A DNA stretch of 64,000 nt. Source: Symsagittifera roscoffensis (taxonomy: Eukaryota; Xenacoelomorpha; Acoela; Convolutidae). The stretch is from positions 64,163,548-64,227,547 of the forward strand of contig NC_087064.1 of the NCBI RefSeq assembly GCF_963678635.1, given 5' to 3'. How positions within the stretch are numbered: the stretch's first letter is position 1; the number at the start of each line of letters is the position of its first letter. Position numbers and translations under genes: made by a program. The notes beneath the pieces were generated by a model. It had not been told where the DNA came from and did no database searches. It worked only from the letters and a program-made list of their open reading frames with translations. This document shows, one piece after another, positions 1 through 9,086 of this stretch.

Positions 1-415
1 TTTGGACAAAAAACAAAAACGAAATTTTGCATACTTTTTCTGGTTTGGGTTTTGAACAGAAATAACTTGTTAGGTGCTGCATATACAGGCAAACTTTCAT
101 TAGCTAAGTTGATCACCTACTACTGGTCGAAACCAGAGGATAATTTTTGATACCACTGTTTGTTTCAAACAAAATTTTGAAACTCTTAATTTTTTTTCAA
201 AAACAAAAAAAAATTTTAAATATGTTTTTTTTTGTTTAGTTTTATTCTTTCAAAGATTTCTGAAAAAAAAGTTAGAGAGCAAACATTAAATTAGAAAAAT
301 CAAAAACAAAGCGTAAACAAAGATTCATCCACAATAATAAAAAAAACTTGTCAAACTAAATAATAAACCCCCAAACTGGTGCACTCTCGGTGGAAACAAA
401 ATTTTTTTTGAGTTT
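1..415. other. AT-rich non-coding left edge
   Basis: No reading frame with coding character is visible; the stretch is dominated by A and T runs. It lies next to the first Polinton gene, so it may be inside that element or in its flank. I compared it by eye with 10540-11034 and found no convincing terminal inverted repeat, so the left end of the element is not located here. Confidence 0.5.
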
Positions 416-1087
416 TCAGAGATCTCTAAATTGCAGTTTGCGTTTTTTCGGCGCATAGCAAGCATTGATAGGCGGCGTCTCAGCTACTAAGTTTGGTGCA
501 GTGGGACTTTGACTGCCGGAAGAAGAAGAAGCAGAAAAAGTTTGCTGCTGCTGATGTTGAGTGATTGAAAAAATATCCGGTTTTATTGGGGTTTTGGGCG
601 TCTTCTGGTCCTCATCTTTTTTCTCTATTGAATCTGGTGATTCAATCGACTCAATGTTCCAGTACTTTTCTCGCTCTGCTAAATCTCTAATGGATCCTTC
701 CTGATTTTCGTAAAAGGGGATCGATTGGCAATCGTAGTTAAACAGTATTTTTCTCGGTGAACGATCAAGGCAAGTAGGGTCTTGAATATCTGTGCGCTTC
801 AGCGCAGGATACGATTCAGTCACACAACAACTCTCGTAGACCTGTTTTCTGCTTTGTATGAGGATACCAATTTGATCTAGCAAATAATGGGGTAACATCA
901 TATGGTTTTTAGTGACCCATTCATCGAATTCTCTGCTTCCTGGATCAAGATCGTTCAAAGGACTTGCGTTTCGATGACGCATTTTCCGTTCCTGTTGAAC
1001 GACTACGATAGAATCTCTGGTATAAGTTTGGTACAATATAGCTGTTTCAAGTGAATTAATTGAAATAATTTGCAGTGGAGTTGCCAT
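416..1087 (-). CDS. Polinton protein of unknown function, basic C-terminus
   Basis: Intact 223-residue frame with an ATG at 1085-1087. I do not recognise a domain. The N-terminal half is mixed and fold-like. The C-terminal half is low complexity: acidic and Lys-rich (around residues 150-170), then a Gln run, then a Ser-rich run, and it ends in a basic patch APKKRKLQF that resembles a nuclear localisation signal. It is the outermost gene seen on this side of the element and is read away from the PC4-like and HUH-like genes, with a ~520 bp gap between them. Known: Polintons carry several poorly conserved terminal genes. Inference: a nuclear or DNA-associated accessory protein. A chance frame is unlikely given its length in such AT-rich DNA, but function is unknown. 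Confidence 0.6.
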   Translation of the reverse strand: MATPLQIISINSLETAILYQTYTRDSIVVVQQERKMRHRNASPLNDLDPGSREFDEWVTKNHMMLPHYLLDQIGILIQSRKQVYESCCVTESYPALKRTDIQDPTCLDRSPRKILFNYDCQSIPFYENQEGSIRDLAEREKYWNIESIESPDSIEKKDEDQKTPKTPIKPDIFSITQHQQQQTFSASSSSGSQSPTAPNLVAETPPINACYAPKKRKLQFRDL

Positions 1088-1607
1088 CGTTGAAAATTTT
1101 GTTTTGTTTGATTTTGAGAGATTGAATGAAAATAGTGAGTAGATTTAGTTTGACGTACCACTTTTAGTTTTTTATTGCTGGTGGTCTAGTTTTATCCAAT
1201 TACGATAGATCGGGTTTTGTAAAATTTTAATATGTTTTCAGGGCTTTTGCAATTAAAGTAGAAATGTGAACGCTTTGAAAATCTATACTTCAAAGAAACA
1301 GCATGGCGCCTTTTTATGATACCCTAAGCACAAATGACAGAAGTTTTACACTTCAAAGAGATAACAGGCATGCCGCCAGGGTAAAACCGTTGAAATTTAT
1401 GAGCTAAAACGGGAATTTGCCAGACAGATTTGACATGTATAACTTAAACTCATAAATTTCCAACTGCAAACTAATTAAAAGTTCCCAATGAAGCTTAAGG
1501 AATACCGTAAAAGAAATCGCCCGAGTTAAGCTATTCACCGGCTGGGTAAATCATTCTTAAATTGTCTCTTAACTGATACGGTTGAATAAAATTACCGCTA
1601 CCCAACT
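1088..1607. promoter_or_regulatory. Divergent intergenic region with inverted repeat
   Basis: This 520 bp gap separates the leftward gene ending at 416 from the rightward PC4-like gene, so both promoters should lie here. It contains an inverted repeat of about 13-15 bp (GAAATTTATGAG near 1391 and CTCATAAATTTCC near 1449) that could form a hairpin. No TATA box can be singled out in such AT-rich sequence. The regulatory role is inferred from the divergent gene layout only. Confidence 0.35.
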
Positions 1608-2013
1608 ATGTACACGCTTGAAAGTGATACTAACTTTTTTGATGACTTTCGTGATATTTCTTCAGGAGAAAAACGTATAGTCAGAGTTGGAACAAAAACA
1701 TTTGAAAAAACAGGTACCTATATTACACTAAAATTGTATAAGAAAACTGACGAAGAAGTGTTCAAAATGTATCAAGCAGTTACTTTGACGACGAAAGAAT
1801 TTGATAGCTTAGCAGATAATTATTCAAAAGTAAAAAAAAATGATCAAAGCACCAACTGGTGAAAAGATTTCAACTTCCACAACAGGAAACGATAAACCTC
1901 AAAAACGACGATATAAATCAAAACGATCGGTTCACTCCGAAAAAGACTGTAATAGTGAAAACGGAGAGGATGATGAAGAAGATTATTCTAACAAAAAAAA
2001 TCGAGTGGCTTGA
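1608..2013 (+). pseudogene. PC4-like ssDNA-binding protein, frameshifted
   Basis: The first frame (ATG at 1608, stop at 1860-1862) codes 84 residues. The stretch from about residue 22 to 70 has the pattern of the PC4/SUB1 fold: basic RIVRVG strand, Lys-rich strands, then a helix with LTTKEFDSLADNY, like the LTxEQWxxL helix of PC4. A second frame opens at an ATG straight after a run of nine A (about 1828-1836) and continues to a TGA at 2011-2013; it encodes a basic patch (KRRYKSKRS) and an acidic tail (GEDDEED). One indel in the A run would connect them, giving a protein of roughly 135 residues. Known: PC4-type proteins bind ssDNA and occur in large DNA viruses and their relatives. Inference: a replication or transcription accessory protein. 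The PC4 match is by pattern only. Confidence 0.5.
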
Positions 2014-2017
2014 GTAA

Positions 2018-2686
2018 GTGGAAAAAAAAACCCAGTTTCATTTATTAATTATCAGAATGGTTGAAGCAATGTATGAACAATCGCCGGAATACTTTAAACA
2101 ATTTCGGAAAAACTTTAAATTTTTTTTTCTGAACAATGAACCCGACGTCTCTGACCTTCCTTCTAATACGAAATTTGCATTTGCAGTCCATTCAAATCAG
2201 AACGAATTTTGTTCCCAATCTCCTGCCAATGGTCAGCCACATTACCACGTTCTTATCGAAGTTACAAAAGAATGCACTGAAGCAGTTAACAAGATGACCT
2301 TAAAATCTCTTATTGTGCCTTGCCTCCTTTCATCCTTTAAATGTTTGATTATGCGGTGCAGCAAATATCATCTATCAGGACCACTGATGGAAAAAATGAA
2401 ATTTGCTGTTAACTACAATTCGACTAACAACCCTGACACCGCCGGAGTTTCTTTGCGAAAACGATTGCCACAGATTTGCTTTGCATCACAGACTCGATCC
2501 ATTCAAACTCAAACTGATCTAATTACTAATGTAACCATTGAACGTTTTATTCGAATTTTGAATGGGGATAATGCTGCCGAATTTGCAAAAATCATTGATA
2601 TTATTTTGAGTGGGTATGGTCGATTAGAGATTGATTCAAATACTGTGTTTGTTAAATTTATAATGGAGAAGAAATACAATTTTTGA
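2018..2686 (+). CDS. HUH-endonuclease-like protein (candidate)
   Basis: The open frame runs from 2018 with no stop until 2684-2686; the first in-frame ATG is at 2057, giving about 209 residues. The telling feature is GQPHYHVLIEV, a hydrophobic-flanked HxH signature like the metal-binding HUH motif of rolling-circle Rep and parvovirus NS1 nuclease domains. About 60-70 residues later, FAVNYNSTNN contains a Tyr that could be the nucleophile. No helicase Walker motifs follow, so at most the nuclease domain is present. The gene follows the PC4-like gene directly. A GTAAGT at 2014 and a pyrimidine-rich TTATCAG ending at 2055 could bound a ~42-base intron, but reading frames do not prove it. The HUH assignment is inference from one motif and spacing. 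Confidence 0.5.
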   Translation: MEKKTQFHLLIIRMVEAMYEQSPEYFKQFRKNFKFFFLNNEPDVSDLPSNTKFAFAVHSNQNEFCSQSPANGQPHYHVLIEVTKECTEAVNKMTLKSLIVPCLLSSFKCLIMRCSKYHLSGPLMEKMKFAVNYNSTNNPDTAGVSLRKRLPQICFASQTRSIQTQTDLITNVTIERFIRILNGDNAAEFAKIIDIILSGYGRLEIDSNTVFVKFIMEKKYNF

Positions 2687-2800
2687 AAAAAAATATTTCT
2701 GAGATAATTCCAGCGGTATGTGTTCTAGCAACCATAAAACGTGTTTTTTTTTTTTAAAATCAATTATAAATCATTAAAGAAATGCAACAGTATCACAAAG

Positions 2801-3237
2801 TTATAACATCATATGTTTAGCAAAACGCATCATGTCATGATCGTTAACCTTGAAACCTATAGGAAATTTAGATGAAATTATAACATGAGCAACATAAATA
2901 CAATAAAGTCCACACAAGACCGAGTTAGCTGATTGGATTGGCTTATTCATCAGTATTTGGTTTCCCTCATGGATAGAACGTCTCATATTTTTGTATACAT
3001 GTGGATAGTTGTGTAGGCTTCGTCCAAGAGGATCTGCAAAAAAGATTTGACCACCAGCTTGAGCAACAGTAACCAATGAGTTCCTGGCTGGTCTGAGTTT
3101 GATGCGTTGACTATCATGAAAGTATTGTCGCGTTTCAATATTGTATTAAATGCTAAGTTAGCGGGAAAAATGCCACGAAATCGATGTTTCAAATGTTTGC
3201 ATCTGTTAATAAGCTCAATAATCTGCAAATTGTCCAT
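2801..3237 (-). pseudogene. Adenain-like cysteine protease, one frameshift
   Basis: Virion maturation protease of the adenain/Ulp1 (C5-like) family. Two overlapping frames share the gene. The N-terminal one (from 3237) ends its homology at GTHW, holding the catalytic His at about 3076-3078. The C-terminal one resumes with an FFADPLG block, where the acidic residue of the triad sits, and then the Gln-containing segment before CGLYC, whose first Cys (about 2912-2914) is the expected nucleophile. All triad positions are therefore present but split by a frameshift between about 3040 and 3075. The ~145 residues total is short but typical for Polinton proteases. It sits downstream of the major capsid gene, in the usual morphogenesis block. 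It cannot be made as one chain unless the frameshift is an assembly error. Confidence 0.85.
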
Positions 3238-3250
3238 TTTTTTCCTCGAT

Positions 3251-4558
3251 TCAATTCATTAGAGTGTTTTTAGCTATTTTTCTATCGGAACGCGCGTAAA
3301 CTGTTGATGCGCGCTCTCCCATGAAAAGTAACTCTACATTTTCCCCCAGCGGTGCATCAAACTTCAGTTCTACTGAAATGGTGCAATTGTTCAATTCAGG
3401 ATGAATAAAGTCGTGTGAAGCCTCTTGAGTAGATGTGAGATCAAATGCCATAATATAATGATTGTGATAATTAGCCAAACTGATTCCATGACTATTGTTA
3501 AAAACAAAGTCTAGAGCTTCCAATGTGTTATAGTATATTCTTTTGTTATCAGTCGTTGACACAGGAGTTCCTGCAATGGGTAGGCCGTTTCGGTAAACAA
3601 TGATTTCATTCAGCTGAAACTTTTGATAATGAAACGGGTTTGTTCGGTTAGTACCCAGGTATGCTGTATTCGAGCTCATTGCCAAAATCATTCGACGAAC
3701 TGGCTCTTTGGTAAAAACGTCTTCTTGTCGCCAACTTTGCACACCAGTTGTGGCCAAAAGGGTTCTTGGTAAAACTTCAATATAATTGTATATTGCAGGT
3801 GTTTTCAACAGAGTTTTTTCTATCGATGATAGTACAAAATCTGTTACTGTCATTTTGCGCACATATAGGTTAGCCTCAGTGATTTGGACTTGGTAATGTT
3901 TAGTAGCGTGCTCAGACATAATAACAAAGTCATTAGGAGATCGTCTCAGAGAAAGTCTTATTGTAACACCGCTGATAAGATGTTTGTCGCATGATAAAAA
4001 ATCACAGGCAATTTTACCAAATAATCGGAATTCGCTTGATGCTGCTACGATTCGCTTACGTTCAGCGACATCTTCAGCTCGCCCATTAGCACCATCAATA
4101 CCTGATGGATTATCTTCATAATAATAGCCTTGACAAGCAAGCCACGTTTTCTTTGCATCAATACCGTGAGAAAATTCTGTCTCAATGAAACTCTTATGGG
4201 CAAAATTGGCATTAGTTGTTGAAATTTTTTCTCCATTCAGGGACATGGTGCATTCAGAAAATAAAGATGAAAGTGGATTATTAACCAAATATGGTGCGTC
4301 TCGTTGCCCTGCCTCTGTGGCGTGAGTTCGCAGTACATTACCATTATTTTGAACAATGCGTGCAACAATCTACAAGCGAGTTCGTTGAAGATCAATAAAG
4401 TTGTTTCTATCTCCTAAAACTTCAAATTCGAGCATGGGACCATCAGGTGAATAAGATGGACCAGTTTTTTGAGTGAATGCATTTTCAAATGTAACGAGTA
4501 GAGGAGGTTTTTCAAATAAACCTAATGAGCTGTGAGTTGCTTCAGATGTCAGTTCTCT
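3251..4558 (-). pseudogene. Polinton major capsid protein (double jelly-roll), disrupted
   Basis: Major capsid protein of Polintons, the family often annotated as F54H12.2-like. Recognisable blocks are an early SYSPDGPMLEF region, then LSSLFSECTMSLNGEKIS and a FAHKSFIETEFSHG segment, which match the conserved capsid pattern of a beta-strand, a loop and an aromatic-rich strand. The main open part runs 4288 to 3251 (about 345 codons). The same frame extends further upstream to about 4558, but it is cut by a TAG at 4370-4372 and preceded by a TAA at 4559-4561. No proper ATG start is evident in the upstream part, so the 5' end is decayed, frameshifted or spliced. The gene lies between the pX-like core gene and the protease. 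Family assignment is from motif recognition; the breaks are seen directly. Confidence 0.8.
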
Positions 4559-4626
4559 TTATAATCTAAGTTATAGAAATCATTTCGTACTTTGGTGAAA
4601 AAATTGGAGCGACTTCTCAGTGGAGT

Positions 4627-4995
4627 TCAATTCTTAGGAATGAGAGTTTCTCTTTTTCTTGTTGTTGTTGATGTTGTTGTTGTCTTCCTCCGTTTTTTGC
4701 TCATACGTGACTTGCTGCGTCCAGCTCCAACTTGTTTTTTGAATGTGTTTTTTACTGTGTTTTTCAAGGCTTGTCTCGGCGTTTTCTTCCTGGTTGCTAT
4801 ATCTATTAATTCGGGTGCTGCTTGAACAAGTAATTCTTTTCCAATACGTTTTGCTGCTTGTACTATAAATTTTCGAGCTAACGGAAGTGCTACTCGTCCA
4901 ATACCCATAGCCAGAGCACCAAAGCCACTACCCCGCTGTCTGTAATGTCCCGAGAAGTGAGGCATGGTTGCTTGATTATGATAGTACGCATCCAT
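4627..4995 (-). CDS. Adenovirus pX-like basic core protein
   Basis: Intact 122-residue frame starting at the ATG at 4993-4995. It opens with an aromatic and Gly-rich segment (PHFSGHYRQRGSGFGAL), continues with an amphipathic Ala/Leu-rich helix containing LARKFIVQAAKRIGKELL, and ends with a strongly basic Arg/Lys tail and a Thr-rich run. This layout is characteristic of the small virion core or cementing protein found beside the capsid genes of Polintons and adintoviruses, compared in the literature with adenovirus pX/pVI. It lies between the penton-like and major capsid genes on the same strand. Expected role: packaging of DNA in the particle. The exact adenoviral counterpart is uncertain, but the Polinton family assignment is firm. 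Confidence 0.78.
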   Translation of the reverse strand: MDAYYHNQATMPHFSGHYRQRGSGFGALAMGIGRVALPLARKFIVQAAKRIGKELLVQAAPELIDIATRKKTPRQALKNTVKNTFKKQVGAGRSKSRMSKKRRKTTTTSTTTRKRETLIPKN

Positions 4996-4999
4996 AATC

Positions 5000-5820
5000 T
5001 TAATCAGAAAACTTTTGAAATTTTAAAGTCAAAACCACTTTTCTTCCTCCTCCGGCAAATGGTACAAGTCTACTGGTTTCTGTTCGTAGGTTTACCGCAA
5101 TGCTCTGGATGTTATTCACGAGGAGTTTTTTATAATCTAAGTTGCTAAAAACTTTGCGATGATTTGGTTCAATGCTGCAAGCGTAACCGTTTTTCACACG
5201 TCGATTAGTATCAATGACTCTAAGCAATGGTGCTTTAGTGTCACCCACAATCTGATAACGAATTATGTCCAAGTAGATAAACATCATTTGGGTTCCAGCA
5301 GAGATATCAACAGGGTAGTCGGAGATGAGGTTTGTGACGTGAGAGTGCTATGGATATGACTGGATTCTTTGTAGCCGATATGGTAACCAGTTCCATCTCT
5401 TAAGCCTTTGAAACCTAAGATACTAGGAATTTGTGGACTTTCAAAGGTAATGCCTTCCCAAGAATGCATCCAATATGAAAGATGTTTGGTAATGGGGTCG
5501 ATGCTATAACTGATATTATCAAGATCAATCTTCCGATTGATTTCGTTGAATATTTTCTCGATTTCGTCATAAACACCCTTTGTTATTTCACCTTTTTCTC
5601 CATCATATGGTCTGGATATTTTTTTTTTGCCACTTTAAGGCTTGCTTTAACTTTGTCGTTTTTGTAGTACACTAGTTTGGTATCCGTAACATTGTTAATA
5701 TGAGTGGGAAACGTTATTTCTGTCAATGCAACTCTCCATTCACCTTGTAGATCGATATTTTCGCTTAGCAGATTTGGTAATGGTAAATGAATTTTTTTCG
5801 CTTATCAAGTTGTCAGACAT
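5000..5820 (-). pseudogene. Penton-like minor capsid protein, frameshifted
   Basis: Single jelly-roll vertex protein of Polintons. Recognised blocks in order: the N-terminal LQGEWRVALTEITFP motif, a central WMHSWEGI region, and a C-terminal block with QIVGDTKAPLLRV followed by basic strands. The ATG at 5818-5820 overlaps the integrase stop by eight bases. The coding line changes frame at least three times: soon after the start (about 5785-5800), at a run of ten T on the + strand (5619-5628), and near 5340-5350, where the upstream frame passes into the one carrying the VGD block. Two of these breaks are at or beside homopolymers. No frame alone could give a working protein. It sits next to the pX-like gene, as expected for the capsid block. 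Confidence 0.8.
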
Positions 5821-6760
5821 TGTTTAGTTTGATCCTTCCTTCCTTTTCCAAGACCCTGATTAGTTCAGGCTCATAAAATTTACCCTCTATTGGTTCCTTA
5901 TCAGCGTCGATGAGGTTATAAGTTGGTGGGTTTCTTGTTGGGATGTCAAAGATTTCAAAAACTTCGTCAGTGAATGATTGTTTGTATCCTTTTCGAAACG
6001 GAAGGTCAATTTTTGCTATTCTAACAAAATCACCAGCGTAGAGCTTTGGTCTGAGTACTAGTTTCTGCGATTGTTCCACTCTTAATGAAATGAGACGTGG
6101 AACGTCCTTTTTGGTAACTTCATTCGGGGCGATTTTGGTAACGCGGTTTGTTCTCGAGTTAATTGTGTTGACAAAATCTTGAAGCTTATCGATGTATGAG
6201 TAGGTCCATTTGTCCTCCAAATACTTATAAATCAAACCCTTTAGTGATCGAATGTTCCTCTCCGCGAAAGCGGATTTTTTTTCACTCTCTGTTGTATAAG
6301 TTTCGATGTCCTTTTCCTCACATAAAGTTTTGAATGACCCCTTGAACTCTGTGCCTTTATCTACCCAAACTTTTTTCGGCTGTTTTGTTTTTATAATTTT
6401 TTTGAATGCTTCCGCAGTTGAGGTGGCATACTTTGATTTCAATGGTTGTACACGTAGAAAGCGGGACATGCAATCCACTGCAACCATAAGATATTTAATG
6501 TTTTTGTTGTAATCTGCAAGTTTATCAACATACGCCAGGTCAATTGACCATATTTAGTCTATGTCATAAACTATCACTTTGAGTCGTGGTGATTTGCGAC
6601 GAACTGTTCGATATTTTGTATATGCTGGCTCTGTATGTAAAAAACGTTTCACTTTACTTCGTGAAATTTTTGATTCCTCTTTTAAATTCTGTACACTGCC
6701 AAACAATGCTGGACCCTTACTTGTAAATTTAGTTTTCAATATTTTTTCTTCAGCTGGTGT
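5813..6760 (-). pseudogene. Polinton rve-family integrase, in-frame stop
   Basis: DDE-type retroviral-like integrase that inserts the element. The N-terminal helical domain is coded from about 6745, with the typical basic sequence KYRTVRRKSPRLK just before the catalytic core. The first catalytic Asp is in WSIDLAYVD, the second in VDKGTEF, and the Glu in SAFAERNIRSLK, so the D,D-E triad is complete. A C-terminal SH3-like domain follows, with GDFVRI, FRKGY and FYEPELIRV. A TAA at 6554-6556 interrupts the frame between the N-terminal domain and the core; downstream codons remain open to the stop at 5813-5815. The N-terminal part overlaps the end of the next gene upstream, and no ATG there is convincing. 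One stop separates this from an intact gene. Confidence 0.88.
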
Positions 6761-7748
6761 AATCTTGCCATTTTTTGTTTGTTTTTGTCTTCTTCTTCTC
6801 TGTCGTTGCAGAATCTGAATCGTTATCGGGCGTTTCGTACGACTCGGAGTATTCCTCTTCTGCTGCACCTTCTTCTTCTCGTTTGGTTTTTTGCGGTGAC
6901 CGTTCTCTTTCACTGTCTGCAACAGTTTTTCTGGTTTTGCGTCTTTTACTGCTTTTTGAGGTGGCACTTCTTGAGGTCGTCGACGATGACGACGAAGGTT
7001 TCTTCTCGGGAGAAAGGAGGAGGAGGGCTGTAGATTTCGAAGGGGAATTTGTGGAACGTCTGCTTCTTTGCTTCTGTTGAGCTTGTTCCGTATTCGTTGA
7101 CTGAACCGCGACTTTGGCATACTTGTTCATAACCAACCGTTCATCAAGTTTGAGTGACCTCAAAATCAGTATAAAAGCAGGGTTGTAAAGTTTTTTAGTT
7201 TGTTGTTGTATATCATACAGAAAAACTGATGCTTTAAGACCTGTTGGCACTTTATCAACGTAAATTTCTTCATTATCTTTATTTATTTTGACTCGTTCTG
7301 TCTTTTTAATAACTTCAAGAACTTTTTTTGCTCGCTTAAGTTTGTGTTCATCCATGAGCTGTAATTGTAACAGGATACGTTCTGTGGATAATGCCTCACT
7401 AAGCTCAACACTTTTTTCCATCTCGTTACCTTCATCATCATCATCATCATCATCACCATCACCGTCATCATCATCGTCTTGAGAAGTGAGAGGGAGAGCT
7501 TGTTTTTGTGGATTGTTTTCTGCTTTGGCAACAATAGGTGGTTCAGGGGTTGGGGGAATGACTGCTGGCGAAACAATAGCTGATGTTGTTGTTGTTCTTG
7601 CTGATTCATTTAGTGGTCTCAAACGGTTCAAATATGATAGTTGCGGTTTCTTGTGTTTAATTGAGTTGTCAAGCAAAATATGTGCTGCATGTGGTTGATC
7701 TCTGATGTACATATGCTTTGGAATTAGAACAAACTCTTCTGCTGCCAT
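6750..7748 (-). CDS. Polinton protein of unknown function, charged and disordered
   Basis: Open frame of about 332 residues from the ATG at 7746-7748, chosen because MAAEEFVLIPKHMY matches the usual opening of a Polinton family whose members begin with a VLVP-like strand. A His/Asp-rich acidic run (poly-Asp near residues 95-110, coded by CATCAT repeats) follows. Next is a folded middle with VPTGLKASVFLYDIQ and ILRSLKLDERLVMNKYA, then a long Ser/Lys/Glu-rich tail ending in KKWQDY. I recall related genes next to the integrase in other Polintons, but I know no assigned function. The tail composition suggests a disordered nucleic-acid or virion-associated protein. The gene overlaps the 5' part of the integrase. 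Confidence 0.65.
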   Translation of the reverse strand: MAAEEFVLIPKHMYIRDQPHAAHILLDNSIKHKKPQLSYLNRLRPLNESARTTTTSAIVSPAVIPPTPEPPIVAKAENNPQKQALPLTSQDDDDDGDGDDDDDDDEGNEMEKSVELSEALSTERILLQLQLMDEHKLKRAKKVLEVIKKTERVKINKDNEEIYVDKVPTGLKASVFLYDIQQQTKKLYNPAFILILRSLKLDERLVMNKYAKVAVQSTNTEQAQQKQRSRRSTNSPSKSTALLLLSPEKKPSSSSSTTSRSATSKSSKRRKTRKTVADSERERSPQKTKREEEGAAEEEYSESYETPDNDSDSATTEKKKTKTNKKWQDYTS

Positions 7749-7769
7749 TTCTATGCAGTCAAGTACTTG

Positions 7770-8027
7770 AAGCAAAAATAAAGTATTTGTCTGATTAGAT
7801 AAAATCCTTGTTTGCTCAGTATAATAGCTCGTTTTTTTTCAGGACTCGTTTTTGGATTGATTAAAATTTTGTTTGCTTTTTCGAATTTATTGAGGTTTGG
7901 GATACTGACAGGCACATTTCCCTTGACTACATTGAGCAAGCATTCACAAACAACTGATATGATTTGACTATTTGATGTTTTTTTTTCTAATGAAGCCTCG
8001 TAGTTGAGTTGGGTTCAACTGTACCAT
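7770..8027 (-). pseudogene. Conserved small Polinton protein, degraded
   Basis: Starts at the ATG at 8025-8027 with a frame that stays open for about 15 codons. The coding line then changes frame at a run of nine A before continuing into VVCECLLNVVKGNVP and a Lys-rich segment with SPEKKRAIILSKQG. This matches a small Polinton protein I recognise by its CECxLNxLxGNVPL signature, a following basic region, and a KKRxxLxxQxGGF motif. Here the C-terminal hydrophobic end is not recognisable. Function is unknown; the family has been treated as a virion component. The frame change and missing end make it a likely pseudogene, or a gene damaged by assembly error. Confidence 0.6.
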
Positions 8028-8039
8028 GTGCTGCAGAAT

Positions 8040-8698
8040 AAATAATTTTTTCGCGTTCATTTGTGATGGGTGTCACTTCTGCTTTATCTAAAGGTAAATA
8101 GAAAATTGACGGACCAGGTGGTATTATGTTTGAACAGTCCTGATGTTCGGGGATCTAAATCTATTAATAGATGTCAGAAGCTGTCCTTTGTAGCCAGTTC
8201 ATACGATTGACGTAAGGATTTAGGTGCATTAAGTTGCCTTCCGAGATGATCAAGTTGCTGAATATCACGAGGTGATTTGAATAAAATGATGTGAGATGTG
8301 TTCAAATCAATAGTTCGGGACCATCGGCTTTGTTGGAATAAATTATTTTTAACATAAATAACATCTAAGCCCCTGTGTCTTCCTGCTGTTGCTAATTTAA
8401 CGAATTCTTTATCATTGTATTTTTCTTCGCATGAGTCATCAAACACTAACAGAATGTTTTCAATGTTTCTCAAACGATCGAATCCGTCAAATTTTACAAA
8501 TTCAATATGAATTCTGCGAGCGTTTAACTCGTCCATAACTACAGGTTGAGTATCTTTGTAAAAAAATAACACTCTTTCAAATTTGGGATAAAATGATCTT
8601 CCTGTCAATAGCTTGAAAATCAACTCTGTTTTTCCGGATCTTGACGGTCCTACAACTGCCATAAACAGTCTTGTCGACGTATCAATAATTTTATTCAT
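8040..8698 (-). pseudogene. A32/FtsK-HerA type DNA-packaging ATPase, 3' end frameshifted
   Basis: Genome-packaging ATPase. The start is the ATG at 8696-8698, which overlaps the stop of the membrane-protein gene as ATGA. Walker A is GPSRSGKTE (about 8622-8652), and Walker B is ILLVFDD (about 8435-8455). AGRHRGLDVIYVKNNLFQ then matches the motif that follows Walker B in this family, and HIILFKSPRD is the sensor-like strand. The open frame ends at 8174. The expected C-terminal tail, with a DLDPRTSGLF-like piece and PPGPSIFYLP, is still legible in other frames down to about 8040, so at least two frameshifts lie between 8040 and 8180. The ATPase core is intact, and only the tail is broken. Confidence 0.88.
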
Positions 8699-8973
8699 AT
8701 CCTTGGGTTTGGTAGCACGTACCCAACTAAACCAGACAATATTGAAAACCAAACTGACGTTTCTTCACAGCTTATTTGCGTCCAAGAAAGTTTATAGATG
8801 CAAAAAGTAAGTAAAATGAAAATTAAAATCATTTGAGACATAAAAACTACTTCTGATCTGGGGACTGTAATATCATTACAAAACTTCCAAGATTTTTGTT
8901 CAGTGTTTGTTTGATCATAAGCAAAATCTGTAACTATAGTAGCATCAGGCTCATCAATAGCTAATTCAGTCAT
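8695..8973 (-). CDS. Conserved small Polinton membrane protein
   Basis: Intact 92-residue frame from the ATG at 8971-8973. An acidic N-terminal region and a WKFCNDITVPRSEVVFM segment are followed by a strong transmembrane helix (about residues 46-64, FMSQMILIFILLTFCIYKL). A short linker and a C-terminal FSILSGLVGYVLPNP block follow. The SEVVF ... GYxLPNP pattern is one of the best conserved small ORFs of Polintons and adintoviruses; it probably inserts in a membrane, but its role is not established. Its TGA (8695-8697) overlaps the ATPase ATG, suggesting that these two genes are read from one message or by reinitiation. Nothing in it looks damaged. Confidence 0.8.
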   Translation of the reverse strand: MTELAIDEPDATIVTDFAYDQTNTEQKSWKFCNDITVPRSEVVFMSQMILIFILLTFCIYKLSWTQISCEETSVWFSILSGLVGYVLPNPRI

Positions 8974-9086
8974 TCAGTTGTTCGATTTATATTCTCTCTC
9001 TAACTGATTCTTTCTAACTCCTCTCTATCTATAACACTAGTTTCTTAATGAGAATGAAAAAATGTGTTCTTGTCATAAAATATGTA

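Noticed and set aside
7283-7609. Met- and Gln-rich frame near the poly-Asp run
   Set aside because: It is the shadow of the CATCAT/poly-Asp tract in another frame of the intact Polinton gene.
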